Counted from the first letter of the stretch, positions 8,878 to 15,923 are shown. The stretch: DNA of 64,000 bases from Oscillospiraceae bacterium (GCA_020024285.1 JAHHTZ010000001.1:316090-380089); one strand, 5' to 3'. Notes: generated by a model from the sequence alone, not told the origin. A program made the numbers and translations.

Positions 8878-9429
8878 TTATTCTGTTTCACCAAGGATGA
8901 TAACCTTGTCCTCCCCGTCGCGCTCCTCCACAAGGACGCGCACGACCTCCTCCTTGGAGGTGGGAAGGTTTTTTCCGATATAGTCTGCACGGATGGGCAG
9001 CTCGCGGTGTCCCCGATCGACAAGCGCTGCAAGCTGGATGTTTTCGGGGCGTCCGCGGCTCATCAGGGCATCGATTGCCGCGCGGACGCTGCGCCCTGTG
9101 CAGATCACATCATCCACAAGGATGATGCGCTTTCCTGTCAGAGGGAAGGGCAGATTGGTCTTGTCCCCTTCGCAGGGAGCCCTGCCGTCATCGCGAAAAT
9201 GAGAAATATCAACATATCCCACCGGGATTTCCTGCCCCTCCACCTCCCGGATCTTGGCAGCGATGCGCTGTGCAAGCTGGGCGCCGCGGCTCATGATGCC
9301 GACGATGCAGACGTGCTCGGTCCCATGGTTGCGCTCGATGATCTCAAACGAGATGCGCGCAATGGCACGGCGCATGGCATCGCGGTCCATGATCTGTGCC
9401 TTTTCCTGAAGGGCTTCCCTTTTTGCCAT
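8878..9429 (-). CDS. pyrR: Bifunctional pyr operon attenuator / uracil phosphoribosyltransferase
   Basis: A 183-residue type I phosphoribosyltransferase. The PRPP loop reads IILVDDVICTGRSVRAA, identical in layout to PyrR, and the N-terminal KAQIMDRDAMRRAIARI is also typical. As the first gene of the operon behind an RNA with the PyrR-binding loop, it should bind that RNA when UMP is high and favour the terminator at 9453-9476. Its weak uracil phosphoribosyltransferase activity is known for the family. Confidence 0.96.
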   Translation of the reverse strand: MAKREALQEKAQIMDRDAMRRAIARISFEIIERNHGTEHVCIVGIMSRGAQLAQRIAAKIREVEGQEIPVGYVDISHFRDDGRAPCEGDKTNLPFPLTGKRIILVDDVICTGRSVRAAIDALMSRGRPENIQLAALVDRGHRELPIRADYIGKNLPTSKEEVVRVLVEERDGEDKVIILGETE

Positions 9430-9452
9430 CTAATTCCCCCTTTTTTTGCAAT

Positions 9453-9583
9453 AAAAAAAATCCGCCGCCCGACGGACGACAGATAACGATGTTTTGATAC
9501 AGCGCAACCGCACAGAAGGGTACAGCGCACCCCCTGATCCGGTTCCTGATCTGCATAACTTACCTTGTCGGCCTCACGGGACC
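9453..9583 (-). promoter_or_regulatory. PyrR-dependent attenuator in the pyr leader
   Basis: The minus-strand RNA contains GTCCCGTGAGGCCGACAAGG (9563-9582), a good match to the PyrR-binding anti-antiterminator loop (conserved GAGGC and AAGG). About 90 bases on, TCCGTC-GGGC-GGCGGA (9461-9476) followed by T8 forms the intrinsic terminator ahead of pyrR. Confidence 0.88.
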
Positions 9584-9619
9584 ATCTTAAAGGACTGTTG
9601 CATTGATTTATTTTTATCT

Positions 9620-9648
9620 ATTATACAGGATTTTTCCGCACTTGTCTA
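9620..9648 (-). promoter_or_regulatory. Promoter of the pyr operon
   Basis: TAGACA (9643-9648), 17-nt spacer, TATAAT (9620-9625) on the minus strand, just upstream of the PyrR leader. Confidence 0.85.
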
Positions 9649-9771
9649 CAGTAGTTGCGACAATTCTCGTTTTTTTCCATTTTATTTTTTATATAACCCC
9701 AACAAAAGCGCCTCCTTCTTGCATCCAGCGCCCGCCCTGTGATACACTGAACATAAAAAGGGGGATTGACG

Positions 9772-10068
9772 ATGAAAGCAGTCTATACCAAAAAGCGGAT
9801 GACATTATACCAAGAAAATGAACAGGAGGCGGGGCATATCGACCTTACGCCCGTTTCCCCCTCGCTTGTGCGCATTGATTCTGTCTTTACCCAGCCGGAT
9901 TTTCGCGGTCAGGGCATCGCTGCCAAGCTGATGGAAGCGCTCCTTCCCAGGCTGAAGGAGGAAAATAAGCAGGTGCTGCTTTTGTGCAGTACTGCACAGC
10001 GCTATGTGGCAGAGCATCCCGAATGGGACGTTCTCCTTGCAAAGAACATCCATTTTGAAAAAAACTGA
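9772..10068 (+). CDS. Small GNAT-type N-acetyltransferase (YidJ/YjdJ-like)
   Basis: A 98-residue single-domain acetyltransferase of the short GNAT group. The acetyl-CoA loop is DFRGQGIAAKLMEALL, preceded by the strand RIDSVFTQP. It ends YVAEHPEWDVLL, typical of this group. Substrate unknown. GGGGGA six bases before the ATG at 9772 sets the start; an in-frame TTG at 9766 lies inside that ribosome site. A likely promoter is TTGCAT (9719-9724), 18 bases, TACACT (9743-9748), divergent from the pyr operon. No gene is seen in 10069-10236. Confidence 0.85.
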   Translation: MKAVYTKKRMTLYQENEQEAGHIDLTPVSPSLVRIDSVFTQPDFRGQGIAAKLMEALLPRLKEENKQVLLLCSTAQRYVAEHPEWDVLLAKNIHFEKN

Positions 10069-10236
10069 TAGTCTTTCTTCCCTGCCGTGTGTATGGGGTC
10101 ATATGATTTTTTGAGAAATCGTGCAGGAGCTGCCGCAAACAAGGGGCGTTCCTGCAAATTTTTTCCTGCAAAAACCGCACAGCAAAGCCATTTGTTTCAG
10201 CAGAAAAACTTTTTTTCATTTTTTCTCAAAAAGGTG

Positions 10237-10265
10237 TTGACATTTGAGAATATGTGCGATATAAT
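10237..10265 (+). promoter_or_regulatory. Perfect consensus promoter of the tRNA array
   Basis: TTGACA (10237-10242), 17-nt spacer, TATAAT (10260-10265). Four bases later comes AACGTCGTCAGGACA (10270-10284), which matches the tRNA-Lys leader in 14 of 15 positions at the same spacing. Confidence 0.92.
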
Positions 10266-10304
10266 AAACAACGTCGTCAGGACAATAAGTTCTGAAAAAC
10301 ACAT

Positions 10305-10378
10305 GCGGGTGTAGTTCAATGGTAGAATCCCAGCCTTCCAAGCTGGTCGCGTGGGTTCGATTCCCATCACCCGCTCCA
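10305..10378 (+). tRNA. tRNA-Gly (anticodon TCC)
   Basis: Acceptor GCGGGTG/CACCCGC, anticodon loop CTTCCAA (TCC), TpsiC loop GTTCGATTC, encoded CCA. First of the four-tRNA array. Confidence 0.97.
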
Positions 10379-10383
10379 TTTTT

Positions 10384-10460
10384 GCGCCAATAGCTCAGCT
10401 GGATAGAGCAACTGCCTTCTAAGCAGTAGGCCAGGGGTTCGAGTCCCTTTTGGCGCGCCA
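10384..10460 (+). tRNA. tRNA-Arg (anticodon TCT)
   Basis: Acceptor GCGCCAA/TTGGCGC, anticodon loop CTTCTAA (TCT), TpsiC loop GTTCGAGTC, encoded CCA. Confidence 0.97.
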
Positions 10461-10465
10461 ATTAT

Positions 10466-10543
10466 GGTGGGTATGGCCTAGTTGGTTATGGCGCCAGATT
10501 GTGGCTCTGGAGGTCGTGAGTTCGACTCTCACTACCCACCCCA
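10466..10543 (+). tRNA. tRNA-His (anticodon GTG)
   Basis: Acceptor GTGGGTA/TACCCAC with the extra G at -1 opposite C73, the histidine identity pair; anticodon loop TTGTGGC (GTG); encoded CCA. Confidence 0.97.
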
Positions 10544-10545
10544 TT

Positions 10546-10575
10546 GAAAAGAGGCTTTCGACAAAGCCTCTTTTC
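10546..10575 (+). terminator. Hairpin between tRNA-His and tRNA-Gln
   Basis: GAAAAGAGGCTTT pairs with AAAGCCTCTTTTC. The stem ends in a T-run, so it may partly terminate the array before tRNA-Gln. Confidence 0.6.
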
Positions 10576-10590
10576 TCATATCTGAAACAT

Positions 10591-10666
10591 TGGGCTGTAG
10601 CCAAGCGGTAAGGCAACGGACTTTGACTCCGTCATCTCGTGGGTCCGAATCCCGCCAGCCCAGCCA
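10591..10666 (+). tRNA. tRNA-Gln (anticodon TTG)
   Basis: Acceptor TGGGCTG/CAGCCCA, anticodon loop CTTTGAC (TTG), TpsiC loop GTCCGAATC, encoded CCA. Confidence 0.96.
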
Positions 10667-10667
10667 C

Positions 10668-10700
10668 AAAAAGCACCGATCTTTTGATCGGTGCTTTTTT
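10668..10700 (+). terminator. Terminator of the tRNA array
   Basis: AAAAAGCACCGATC pairs with GATCGGTGCTTTTT around TTTT. Confidence 0.9.
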
Positions 10701-10730
10701 CTTGTATCAAATTCTTTGTGTTTTGTGCAG

Positions 10731-10770
10731 ACAGCCCCCATCCTCTCGCGGAGGATGGGGGCTGTTTTTT
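10731..10770. terminator. Strong hairpin between the tRNA array and rubrerythrin
   Basis: A 15-bp stem (ACAGCCCCCATCCTC with GAGGATGGGGGCTGT) followed by T5-6 on the plus strand. It overlaps the rubrerythrin stop and probably ends transcription from both sides, although the minus-strand U-run is poor. Confidence 0.7.
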
Positions 10771-11338
10771 ATTCGTAGTATTCCACTTCGTCGAAGGCAC
10801 CGATTGCAAGGCATACCGGGCAGACATCCTCGCGTTTTTCGAAGATTTCGCCGCAGAACTGGCAGCGGTAGCCGATCTTCTTCTTGCGGGGTTTTTCCAC
10901 CGGCTTGCTTGGGTCTGCTGCGCTTGGAGCGGTTGCAGGGTCTTTGTTCTGCAATTTTGCAAGCATCGTCATAAAGCGGTTTTCGTGGGAGCGCTCGATG
11001 TTTGCCACATGCTCAAACATGACAGCCAGCTCCTCCAGCCCCTCCTCGCGTGCCTGCTGTGCAAACTCAGGATACATCGTATGCCACTCGGAATATTCGC
11101 CCTGTGCTGCCTGAATGAGCGTGGACATGGTGTCGGTTGGCTTGCCGTAGAGCTGCTCGAACCAGAAGCGGGCGTGGGTCATTTCGTTTTTCGCCATTTC
11201 TTCAAAGGCGCGCGCAATTTCTTCGTCGCCGTTTTTGCGGGCTGCCATTGCGTAATAGGTATATTTGTTGCGAGCAATGGATTCGCCTGCCAGTGCTTTG
11301 CGCAGGTTTTCTTCGGATTTTGTTCCTTTTATGTTCAT
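10769..11338 (-). CDS. Rubrerythrin
   Basis: A 189-residue rubrerythrin, a cytoplasmic NADH-linked peroxide-reducing protein of anaerobes. The N-terminal four-helix diiron domain (about 1-135) shows the ligand pattern EENLRKALAGESIARNKY, E..KNEMTHA and HVANIERSHENRF. A Pro/Ala/Lys linker leads to a C-terminal rubredoxin-type iron site CQFCGEIFE...CPVC (about 155-175). The ATG at 11338 has AAGGTGG upstream. It follows the PTS-like gene by 42 bases and may be cotranscribed with it. Confidence 0.95.
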   Translation of the reverse strand: MNIKGTKSEENLRKALAGESIARNKYTYYAMAARKNGDEEIARAFEEMAKNEMTHARFWFEQLYGKPTDTMSTLIQAAQGEYSEWHTMYPEFAQQAREEGLEELAVMFEHVANIERSHENRFMTMLAKLQNKDPATAPSAADPSKPVEKPRKKKIGYRCQFCGEIFEKREDVCPVCLAIGAFDEVEYYE

Positions 11339-11380
11339 ATGATTACCACCTTTCTGTCGTTTGTGTATGGCTTACTATCA

Positions 11381-12427
11381 TTATTCCTGCAATCTGAGAT
11401 CGTTTTCTTTGATCCAGCCCTTCTTGCGAAGCGCAAGTGCAAAGATCGGAGTGAGCAGCGCAGGAACAACAAAACAAATCAGGATGAGTCCCGTCCAGTC
11501 CAGCGCGGAGATTGCTCTCCCCTCCTGAAGCCATCCCGTGTAAATGCCGATCTGACCGACGAGACCACAGGTCCCCATTCCCGAGGAGATGGCAGGACCG
11601 TTCATTTCAAGATGGAACAGACAGGTCGCGAGAGGGCCTGTGACCGCCGACGTGAGGATGGGCGGCAGGAAGATGCGCGGATTTTTGAGGATATTGGGCA
11701 TTTGCAGCATGCTTGTCCCCAAGCCCTGGCTGACAAGTCCGCCGACACCGTTTTCCCGATAGCTCATGAAGGCAAACCCCACCATCTGCGCGCAGCAGCC
11801 TGCAACGGCTGCACCGCCTGCAAGCCCTGTCAGGCTCAGTGCGGCGCAGATGGCTGCGCTCGAGATCGGGAGGGTGAGGAAGATCCCCATGAGCACCGAG
11901 ATGATGACCCCCATGAGGAAGGGCTGAAGCTCGGTCGCCCACATGATGATGCCGCCCAGCGCACTTGCCGCCGCGCCGATCGGCGGGGCGAACAGCACCG
12001 ATAAGCCGACGCCTGTCAGGATCGTGACAGCCGGGGTGACGAGGATATCGACCTTCGTTTCCTTGCTGACGAGCTTGCCCACCTCCGCGCTGAGGATCGC
12101 GATGAAGTAAACGGCAAGCGGTCCCCCTGCTTTGCCGAGGGTGTTGGCAGCGCTGCCCACCGCAACGAGGCTGAAGAGCACGAGGGGCGGGGCCTGCAGC
12201 GCAGAGCCGATGGACGCCGCCATCGCGGGACCTGCCATCGCCATCGCATACGTTCCGGCTTCTACGAGAAATTCGATGCCGGTCTGCTCCCCGATGGTTT
12301 TGAGGATGGTGCCGATCAAAAGGCTTGCAAACAAGCCCTGCGCCATCGCCGCCATCGCATCGATGCCGTATCGCCGTGCAGACAGCAAAACATTCTTTCT
12401 TTTGAAAAACTCTTTGATCTTACTCAT
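11381..12427 (-). CDS. PTS EIIC-like integral membrane protein (PTS_EIIC_2 family)
   Basis: A 348-residue, Gly/Ala-rich membrane protein with about eight to ten hydrophobic segments. It resembles the stand-alone IIC-type family in Firmicutes: a basic N-terminus (MSKIKEFFKRKNVLLSARRYGIDAM), GLFASLLIGTILKTIG and the late NGPAISSGMGTCGLVGQIG loop. No EIIA or EIIB is nearby, so phosphotransfer and substrate are unproven. AGGAG precedes the ATG. A promoter TTGAAA-18-TACAAT lies at 12466-12495. Confidence 0.8.
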   Translation of the reverse strand: MSKIKEFFKRKNVLLSARRYGIDAMAAMAQGLFASLLIGTILKTIGEQTGIEFLVEAGTYAMAMAGPAMAASIGSALQAPPLVLFSLVAVGSAANTLGKAGGPLAVYFIAILSAEVGKLVSKETKVDILVTPAVTILTGVGLSVLFAPPIGAAASALGGIIMWATELQPFLMGVIISVLMGIFLTLPISSAAICAALSLTGLAGGAAVAGCCAQMVGFAFMSYRENGVGGLVSQGLGTSMLQMPNILKNPRIFLPPILTSAVTGPLATCLFHLEMNGPAISSGMGTCGLVGQIGIYTGWLQEGRAISALDWTGLILICFVVPALLTPIFALALRKKGWIKENDLRLQE

Positions 12428-12465
12428 TTTTTCGCTCCTTTTGCGCTATGCGTAAGTTCCGGTTC

Positions 12466-12495
12466 ATTGTAACATGATTTTGCACCGATTTTCAA
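12466..12495 (-). promoter_or_regulatory. Promoter of the PTS-IIC-like gene
   Basis: TTGAAA (12490-12495), 18-nt spacer, TACAAT (12466-12471) on the minus strand. The rest of 12428-12604 holds no gene. Confidence 0.65.
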
Positions 12496-12604
12496 GGAAA
12501 AACAATCGATTTTTGGCTATTCTGTGTTTTTCTGTTGATTCTGTTCATCCAACGTGCTTTTGTGAAAGATTTTCGTGTCTTTTCCCCCGTTTTCCCAAAA
12601 GTTA

Positions 12605-12647
12605 AAAAAAGACAGGGTCGTAATTGGAACGGTTCCCTGTCTTTTTT
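12605..12647 (-). terminator. Terminator of the redox operon
   Basis: AAAAAAGACAGGG pairs with CCCTGTCTTTTTT across a 17-nt loop; it ends 3 bases after the stop of the thioredoxin-like gene and runs into a T7 tract on the minus strand. Confidence 0.8.
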
Positions 12648-12650
12648 GTC

Positions 12651-13190
12651 CTATTTTTTCGTTTTGATGGATTCCATGCGCTTTGTAAGGGTATCGAGCT
12701 GCGCATCGAGATTCCCGATCAGCGGTGCGCCGACGATGTTCCCCTCGCGGTCCACAAGATAGCTTGTGGGGTATCCGGTGATCTCATCCACAAATTCCTT
12801 GTAAAAGGCACTTTCCTCATCGGGGACGAGGTTTTGATACGTCACCTTTTTTTCGGAAAGAATCCACTTTGCAGTGTCGAGTGCATCCTGATTGGAGCCT
12901 GCATCGGATGCGATCCCGATGAGGTTCATGTTCTGTTCCTTGAGGGTGTGGGACAGCTCTTCCAGAGCCGGCATCTCTTCGACGCAGGTCCCTCAGCCGT
13001 TGTTCCAGAAATTGACGAGTGTGACGTCATACTCGGAAAACACCTCGTTTGTGACGGTGTTCCCGTCCATGTCCTCGGCAGAAAATTCCGGGAACGGCTT
13101 GCGCGAAACAAGCTCCTCCTCGGAGGAACAGCCTGTGATGGAAAGCGACAGACAGAGCGCTGCTGTCAGCGCAGCAAAGATTCGTTTCAT
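12651..13190 (-). CDS. Probable selenoprotein: TlpA-like thioredoxin lipoprotein with Sec-Gly-Thr-Cys active site
   Basis: Reading through one in-frame TGA (12993-12995) gives a single 179-residue protein. Residues 1-20 form a lipoprotein signal (MKRIFAALTAALCLSLSITGC). A TlpA/ResA thioredoxin fold follows: FSAEDMDGNTVTNEVFS, VTLVNFWNNG, then U-GTC-VEEMPALEEL, and the cis-proline strand GYPTSYLVDREGNIVG. The TGA stands exactly where the first Cys of WxxxCxxC belongs, giving UGTC. The fold is intact on both sides of the TGA, and a SECIS-like hairpin follows at once (12950-12992). Without read-through only 65 residues would be made. ATG overlaps the upstream stop (ATGA). It should work outside the membrane as a disulfide or peroxide reductase. 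A nonsense pseudogene is the alternative. Confidence 0.82.
12950..12992 (-). promoter_or_regulatory. Bacterial SECIS-like hairpin directly after the UGA
   Basis: On the minus strand GGGAC right after the UGA pairs with GUCCC 38 bases later. At the tip GCUCU-GGA-AGAGC forms a perfect 5-bp stem with a 3-nt loop whose first base is G, 29 nt from the UGA. A short apical loop with G in the first two places, roughly 16-37 nt from the UGA, is the known bacterial SECIS pattern. An alternative helix (GCGUC-GAAGA-GAUGC) is also possible. Confidence 0.6.
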
Positions 13191-14044
13191 TCTTGTTTCC
13201 CCTTAATTGAAAATGATCCTGTGATCGCCTTGTGCGGACAGGTGCGGATGCAGTCGCCGCAGCGGATGCATTCGGTATGGTTTGGGTGAAGGTATGCTTC
13301 TACGTCCATTTTGCACACACGGCTGCATGCGCCGCAGGCGGTGCATTTGTCCTTGTCCACATGGAGCTGATAGAGGGAAATTTTATTGAACAGTGCATAC
13401 AGCGCACCCAGAGGACAAACCCATTTGCAGAACGGGCGGTAGAAAAAGACGGAGAGCACGAGGATGCCCAGGAGGATGCAGCTTTTCCAGGTGAACAGCC
13501 ATCCAAGGCTCGCGCGGATGCCCGCATCCGCAATGGACAGCGGGATGCCCCCCTCTAAAATGCCGACCGGACAGACGTATTTGCAGAAGAACGGGGCGCC
13601 CATCCCGACCTCGTTGACGATGGTGACGGGCAGCACAAAGACGAACAGCACCAAAAAGACGTATTTAAGATAGGTAAGGATATGAAACGGCTTTGTGCTC
13701 AGTTTTTTGCTTGGGATCTTGTGCAGCAGCTCCTGAAACCAGCCAAACGGACACAAAAATCCGCAGACCACGCGTCCCAGCGTGACGCCGAAAAAGATCA
13801 AAAGACCGACGATATAATAGGAAAATCGAAACTTCGACGAACCAATGACCGCCTGAAGCGCACCGATTGGGCAGGAGCCTGCCGCTCCCGGACAGGAGTA
13901 GCAGTTGAGCCCCGGTACACAAACTGCCTTGAGGTCCCCTTTGTAGATTTTTCCTTTGAGAAAATTGGGAAGAAACGGGTTGGAAGCGATGGTCGCTAAG
14001 AGCTGGACCTTCCAACGGTTTTTATTTTTAGCCAATACCAACAC
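13187..14044 (-). CDS. NapH/polyferredoxin-type 4Fe-4S membrane protein
   Basis: About 285 residues. Cysteine motifs alternate with membrane helices: CYSCPGAAGSCP (N-terminal), CGFLCPFG, CKYVCPVG and CKWVCPLG, then two ferredoxin clusters CTACGACSRVC and CIRCGDCIRTCP at the C-terminus. Four to five helices are visible. NapH-like proteins pass electrons between cytoplasmic donors and the outer face of the membrane. It overlaps the upstream CxxC peptide gene by 17 bases and the downstream thioredoxin gene by 4 (ATGA). The start is uncertain: GTG at 14044 or a TTG a few codons later (14035), which is better spaced from GGAG. It probably feeds electrons to the seleno-thioredoxin. Confidence 0.88.
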   Translation of the reverse strand: MLVLAKNKNRWKVQLLATIASNPFLPNFLKGKIYKGDLKAVCVPGLNCYSCPGAAGSCPIGALQAVIGSSKFRFSYYIVGLLIFFGVTLGRVVCGFLCPFGWFQELLHKIPSKKLSTKPFHILTYLKYVFLVLFVFVLPVTIVNEVGMGAPFFCKYVCPVGILEGGIPLSIADAGIRASLGWLFTWKSCILLGILVLSVFFYRPFCKWVCPLGALYALFNKISLYQLHVDKDKCTACGACSRVCKMDVEAYLHPNHTECIRCGDCIRTCPHKAITGSFSIKGKQE

Positions 14045-14159
14045 ACTCCAAACAAATATTGATCCCCTTACTCAAAACGGTGGAGGGTTCTGTTCGAAAA
14101 ACCCCCACACCAATCAAAACAAGGGAGAGAAGAAGGGCTGCGATCGTTGCTTTTTTCAT
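14028..14159 (-). CDS. CD1871A-type CXXC-motif small membrane peptide
   Basis: A 43-residue peptide: MKKATIAALLLSLVLIGVGV forms one membrane helix, then FRTEPSTVLSK, ending INICLECVGIG with a CLEC motif. This tail matches the CD1871A family of CXXC peptides, which is known to sit beside this type of 4Fe-4S protein. Ribosome site AAAGGA. Its 3' end overlaps the next gene, so the two are probably translationally coupled. The CLEC pair may relay electrons or bind a metal at the membrane face; this is inference. Confidence 0.82.
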   Translation of the reverse strand: MKKATIAALLLSLVLIGVGVFRTEPSTVLSKGINICLECVGIG

Positions 14160-14165
14160 GCGGTG

Positions 14166-14960
14166 CTATCCTTTCACTTCCATCGGTTTTCCGGGATCAT
14201 CCGGGATCACATCATCATCCTGCGAGGAGGAGCTGTTGTCGGTGAGCGGTACCACCGGTCCGTTGTCTGTGATTTCGGGGATTTCCTCCTCAGAAGGCTT
14301 CACGTCCTCGACAGGCGGGGTCTGCTCGGAATTTTCCAGTCCTTCCAGCATTTCCACAAAGGAGGCTGCCGATTCCGTGAGGGTTTGTGCTTCGATCTTT
14401 GAGTACCATGCCGACAGGAAGGCTCTCTCAACGCACCAGGAGCCGGTGTTTTTGTCCGTGATCATTTCGATGTTCTTCCCAACGGCTTCCTTGAGGGAAT
14501 CGTTAAAGACGATCATCGGAAACGGCGCTTCCGCCTTTGTGCTCTCGTCCTGCTTTGTCACAGCGAGCACAAGCTCTGCCCCCGCTTCCTTTACCTCTTC
14601 ATACGCCTTGAGCATCTGCTCCTGTGCCTTCATGCCCTCGTCGGTTGTCAGGTCAAGGAAGGCAAAAAAGAATACCTGCGGGAGATCTTCCCTTGTAAAA
14701 TCCTCACCGGAGAGCGTTTTTGTTGTAAAATCTCCGATCCGGTTTGCTTCGAGCTTGTCCATTGCCGGTACGGAATCGTCGGGGAAGTGGCGGTCTGCCC
14801 ATTCCTCACTGACGTATCCCTTTTCCAGCGCATCCTCCAACGTCATGTCACCGTTGCGGATCGCTTTTTCTACGTCCTCAGTGCTCGGCTTTCTTTCGCT
14901 GCATCCTGCCATCGATGCAATGCAGAGGACTGCCGTTAAAATAGAAATCCATCGTTTCAT
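14166..14960 (-). CDS. Thioredoxin-fold lipoprotein lacking the CxxC
   Basis: A 264-residue lipoprotein (lipobox SMAGC, residues 16-20). A helical N-terminal part (AIRNGDMTLEDALEKGY) is followed by a domain that reads like TlpA: DFTTKTLSGEDFTREDLPQ, FFFAFLDLTTDEGMKAQEQM, AELVLAVTKQDES. Where the redox CxxC should be there is DLTT, so it cannot do thiol chemistry. The last 50 residues are a disordered Glu/Pro/Ser tail. It is 4 bases from the upstream gene and 6 from the CxxC peptide gene. It may be a scaffold or binding partner for the seleno-thioredoxin; that role is inferred from operon position only. Confidence 0.7.
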   Translation of the reverse strand: MKRWISILTAVLCIASMAGCSERKPSTEDVEKAIRNGDMTLEDALEKGYVSEEWADRHFPDDSVPAMDKLEANRIGDFTTKTLSGEDFTREDLPQVFFFAFLDLTTDEGMKAQEQMLKAYEEVKEAGAELVLAVTKQDESTKAEAPFPMIVFNDSLKEAVGKNIEMITDKNTGSWCVERAFLSAWYSKIEAQTLTESAASFVEMLEGLENSEQTPPVEDVKPSEEEIPEITDNGPVVPLTDNSSSSQDDDVIPDDPGKPMEVKG

Positions 14961-14964
14961 TCTA

Positions 14965-15231
14965 TCAAATCTCCTTATCCCTTTTGTGCAGCGCCGGTGC
15001 AGCAGGGTCTTTTTTGAGCATCCGTTTGTCTTCCTCTGTGCTGATGCGGCGCAGATGCTCCTCCTTGCGCTCCTGCTCCCTGATATAAAGGTCGAGCGCC
15101 TTGTTTGTTTTTCTGAGGATCAAAATGGATTTTGAAGTCATGTAAAGAGCCAAAAGCAGATTGAGCGCAACGGTTGCCGCTGCCGCCCCTGCAATGATCT
15201 TTTTGCCTTGCTTTGTGGTCCATTGTTTCAT
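14965..15231 (-). CDS. Small single-helix membrane protein, unknown
   Basis: An 88-residue protein. A basic start (MKQWTTKQGKKIIAG) leads into one membrane helix (about 12-33), followed by a charged, probably coiled-coil segment (KTNKALDLYIREQERKEEHL). An AGGAGG site 8 bases before the ATG at 15231 sets the start; the longer in-frame reading runs across the promoter. It is the first gene of the redox operon, directly behind a near-consensus promoter. I do not recognise the family. Confidence 0.65.
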   Translation of the reverse strand: MKQWTTKQGKKIIAGAAAATVALNLLLALYMTSKSILILRKTNKALDLYIREQERKEEHLRRISTEEDKRMLKKDPAAPALHKRDKEI

Positions 15232-15314
15232 TTTGGATTCCTCCTTTTTTAGTTTCTGCCGGTTCAAATGCGCTTTTCCCCGCAGGGCAGCGCATAAGAG
15301 CGGGACCTTGTCGT

Positions 15315-15344
15315 CATTATATCGCAAAAACTTCTTGTCTGTCA
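15315..15344 (-). promoter_or_regulatory. Strong promoter of the five-gene redox operon
   Basis: TTGACA (15339-15344), 18-nt spacer, TATAAT (15315-15320) on the minus strand, lying at the end of the phosphopantetheinyl transferase gene. It separates that gene from the operon. Confidence 0.85.
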
Positions 15345-15923
15345 AACGGACGCTTTATTTTCCACTGCGGAAATGAAAAAATTTTTGACGGTATAAAGGT
15401 GCAGCGTCACAGCGGGGTCGCTGCACTGCGGTGTGCCGTTTTCTGTCCAAAATTCGACGTCACCGAGTCCCAGCAGTCCGCGCCCCGTCATTTTTCCGTA
15501 TGCCTCCTTGAGGGTCCACAGGCGCGTGAACCACGCGTCCTGATTTTCCTGCCGGGAGAGGAAATCCCGCTCGCGCGCGGTAAAGCAGCGCGACACCACC
15601 CGCGGGCGCACGGGGGCGCATGCCTCCACATCGATCCCGACGGGGCGGCAGGACGCTGCCCCCACGCAGCATTGTTCCGTGTGGCTTGCGCTGACATAGA
15701 GCCCCGGCACCGTGGTGACGGGGGCGCCCTCCTCGGTGCGGAGGATGGGAAGCTCCTGCCCTGTTTTGCGGTAGATCGCTTCCTTCATCAGACGCTGGGC
15801 GCAGATGCTCTGCCGAAGCGCCGCACCATGGTGGCGGCTTTCGAGCATTGTTTGCTCCTGCGCGGTCAAAGCGGTGTGAAAGCTCGGAGCTTCCTCCTGC
15901 GTCAGCCAGTACATCCATTCCAT
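15342..15923 (-). CDS. 4'-phosphopantetheinyl transferase (Sfp/HetI superfamily)
   Basis: A 193-residue protein with the three Sfp-type signatures: LYVSASHTEQCCVGA, the metal-binding PVGIDVEAC and FTRLWTLKEAYGKMTGRGL (WxxKEA). It moves phosphopantetheine from CoA to a carrier-protein serine. Length fits the short members of the family. Start ATG 15923 with GAGGGAAG upstream. No carrier protein, NRPS or PKS gene is nearby, so the partner is unknown; it might serve as the general AcpS-like enzyme or serve a distant cluster. Confidence 0.88.
   Translation of the reverse strand: MEWMYWLTQEEAPSFHTALTAQEQTMLESRHHGAALRQSICAQRLMKEAIYRKTGQELPILRTEEGAPVTTVPGLYVSASHTEQCCVGAASCRPVGIDVEACAPVRPRVVSRCFTARERDFLSRQENQDAWFTRLWTLKEAYGKMTGRGLLGLGDVEFWTENGTPQCSDPAVTLHLYTVKNFFISAVENKASV

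Noticed and set aside
10305..10666. tRNA cluster as a phage or island attachment site
   Set aside because: No integrase, direct repeat of a tRNA 3' end or foreign cargo is seen next to it.
12651..12992. Reading the TGA at 12993 as the end of one gene and the rest as a separate gene starting at the ATG at 12974
   Set aside because: The fold and the CxxC bridge the TGA exactly, and there is no ribosome site before the internal ATG.
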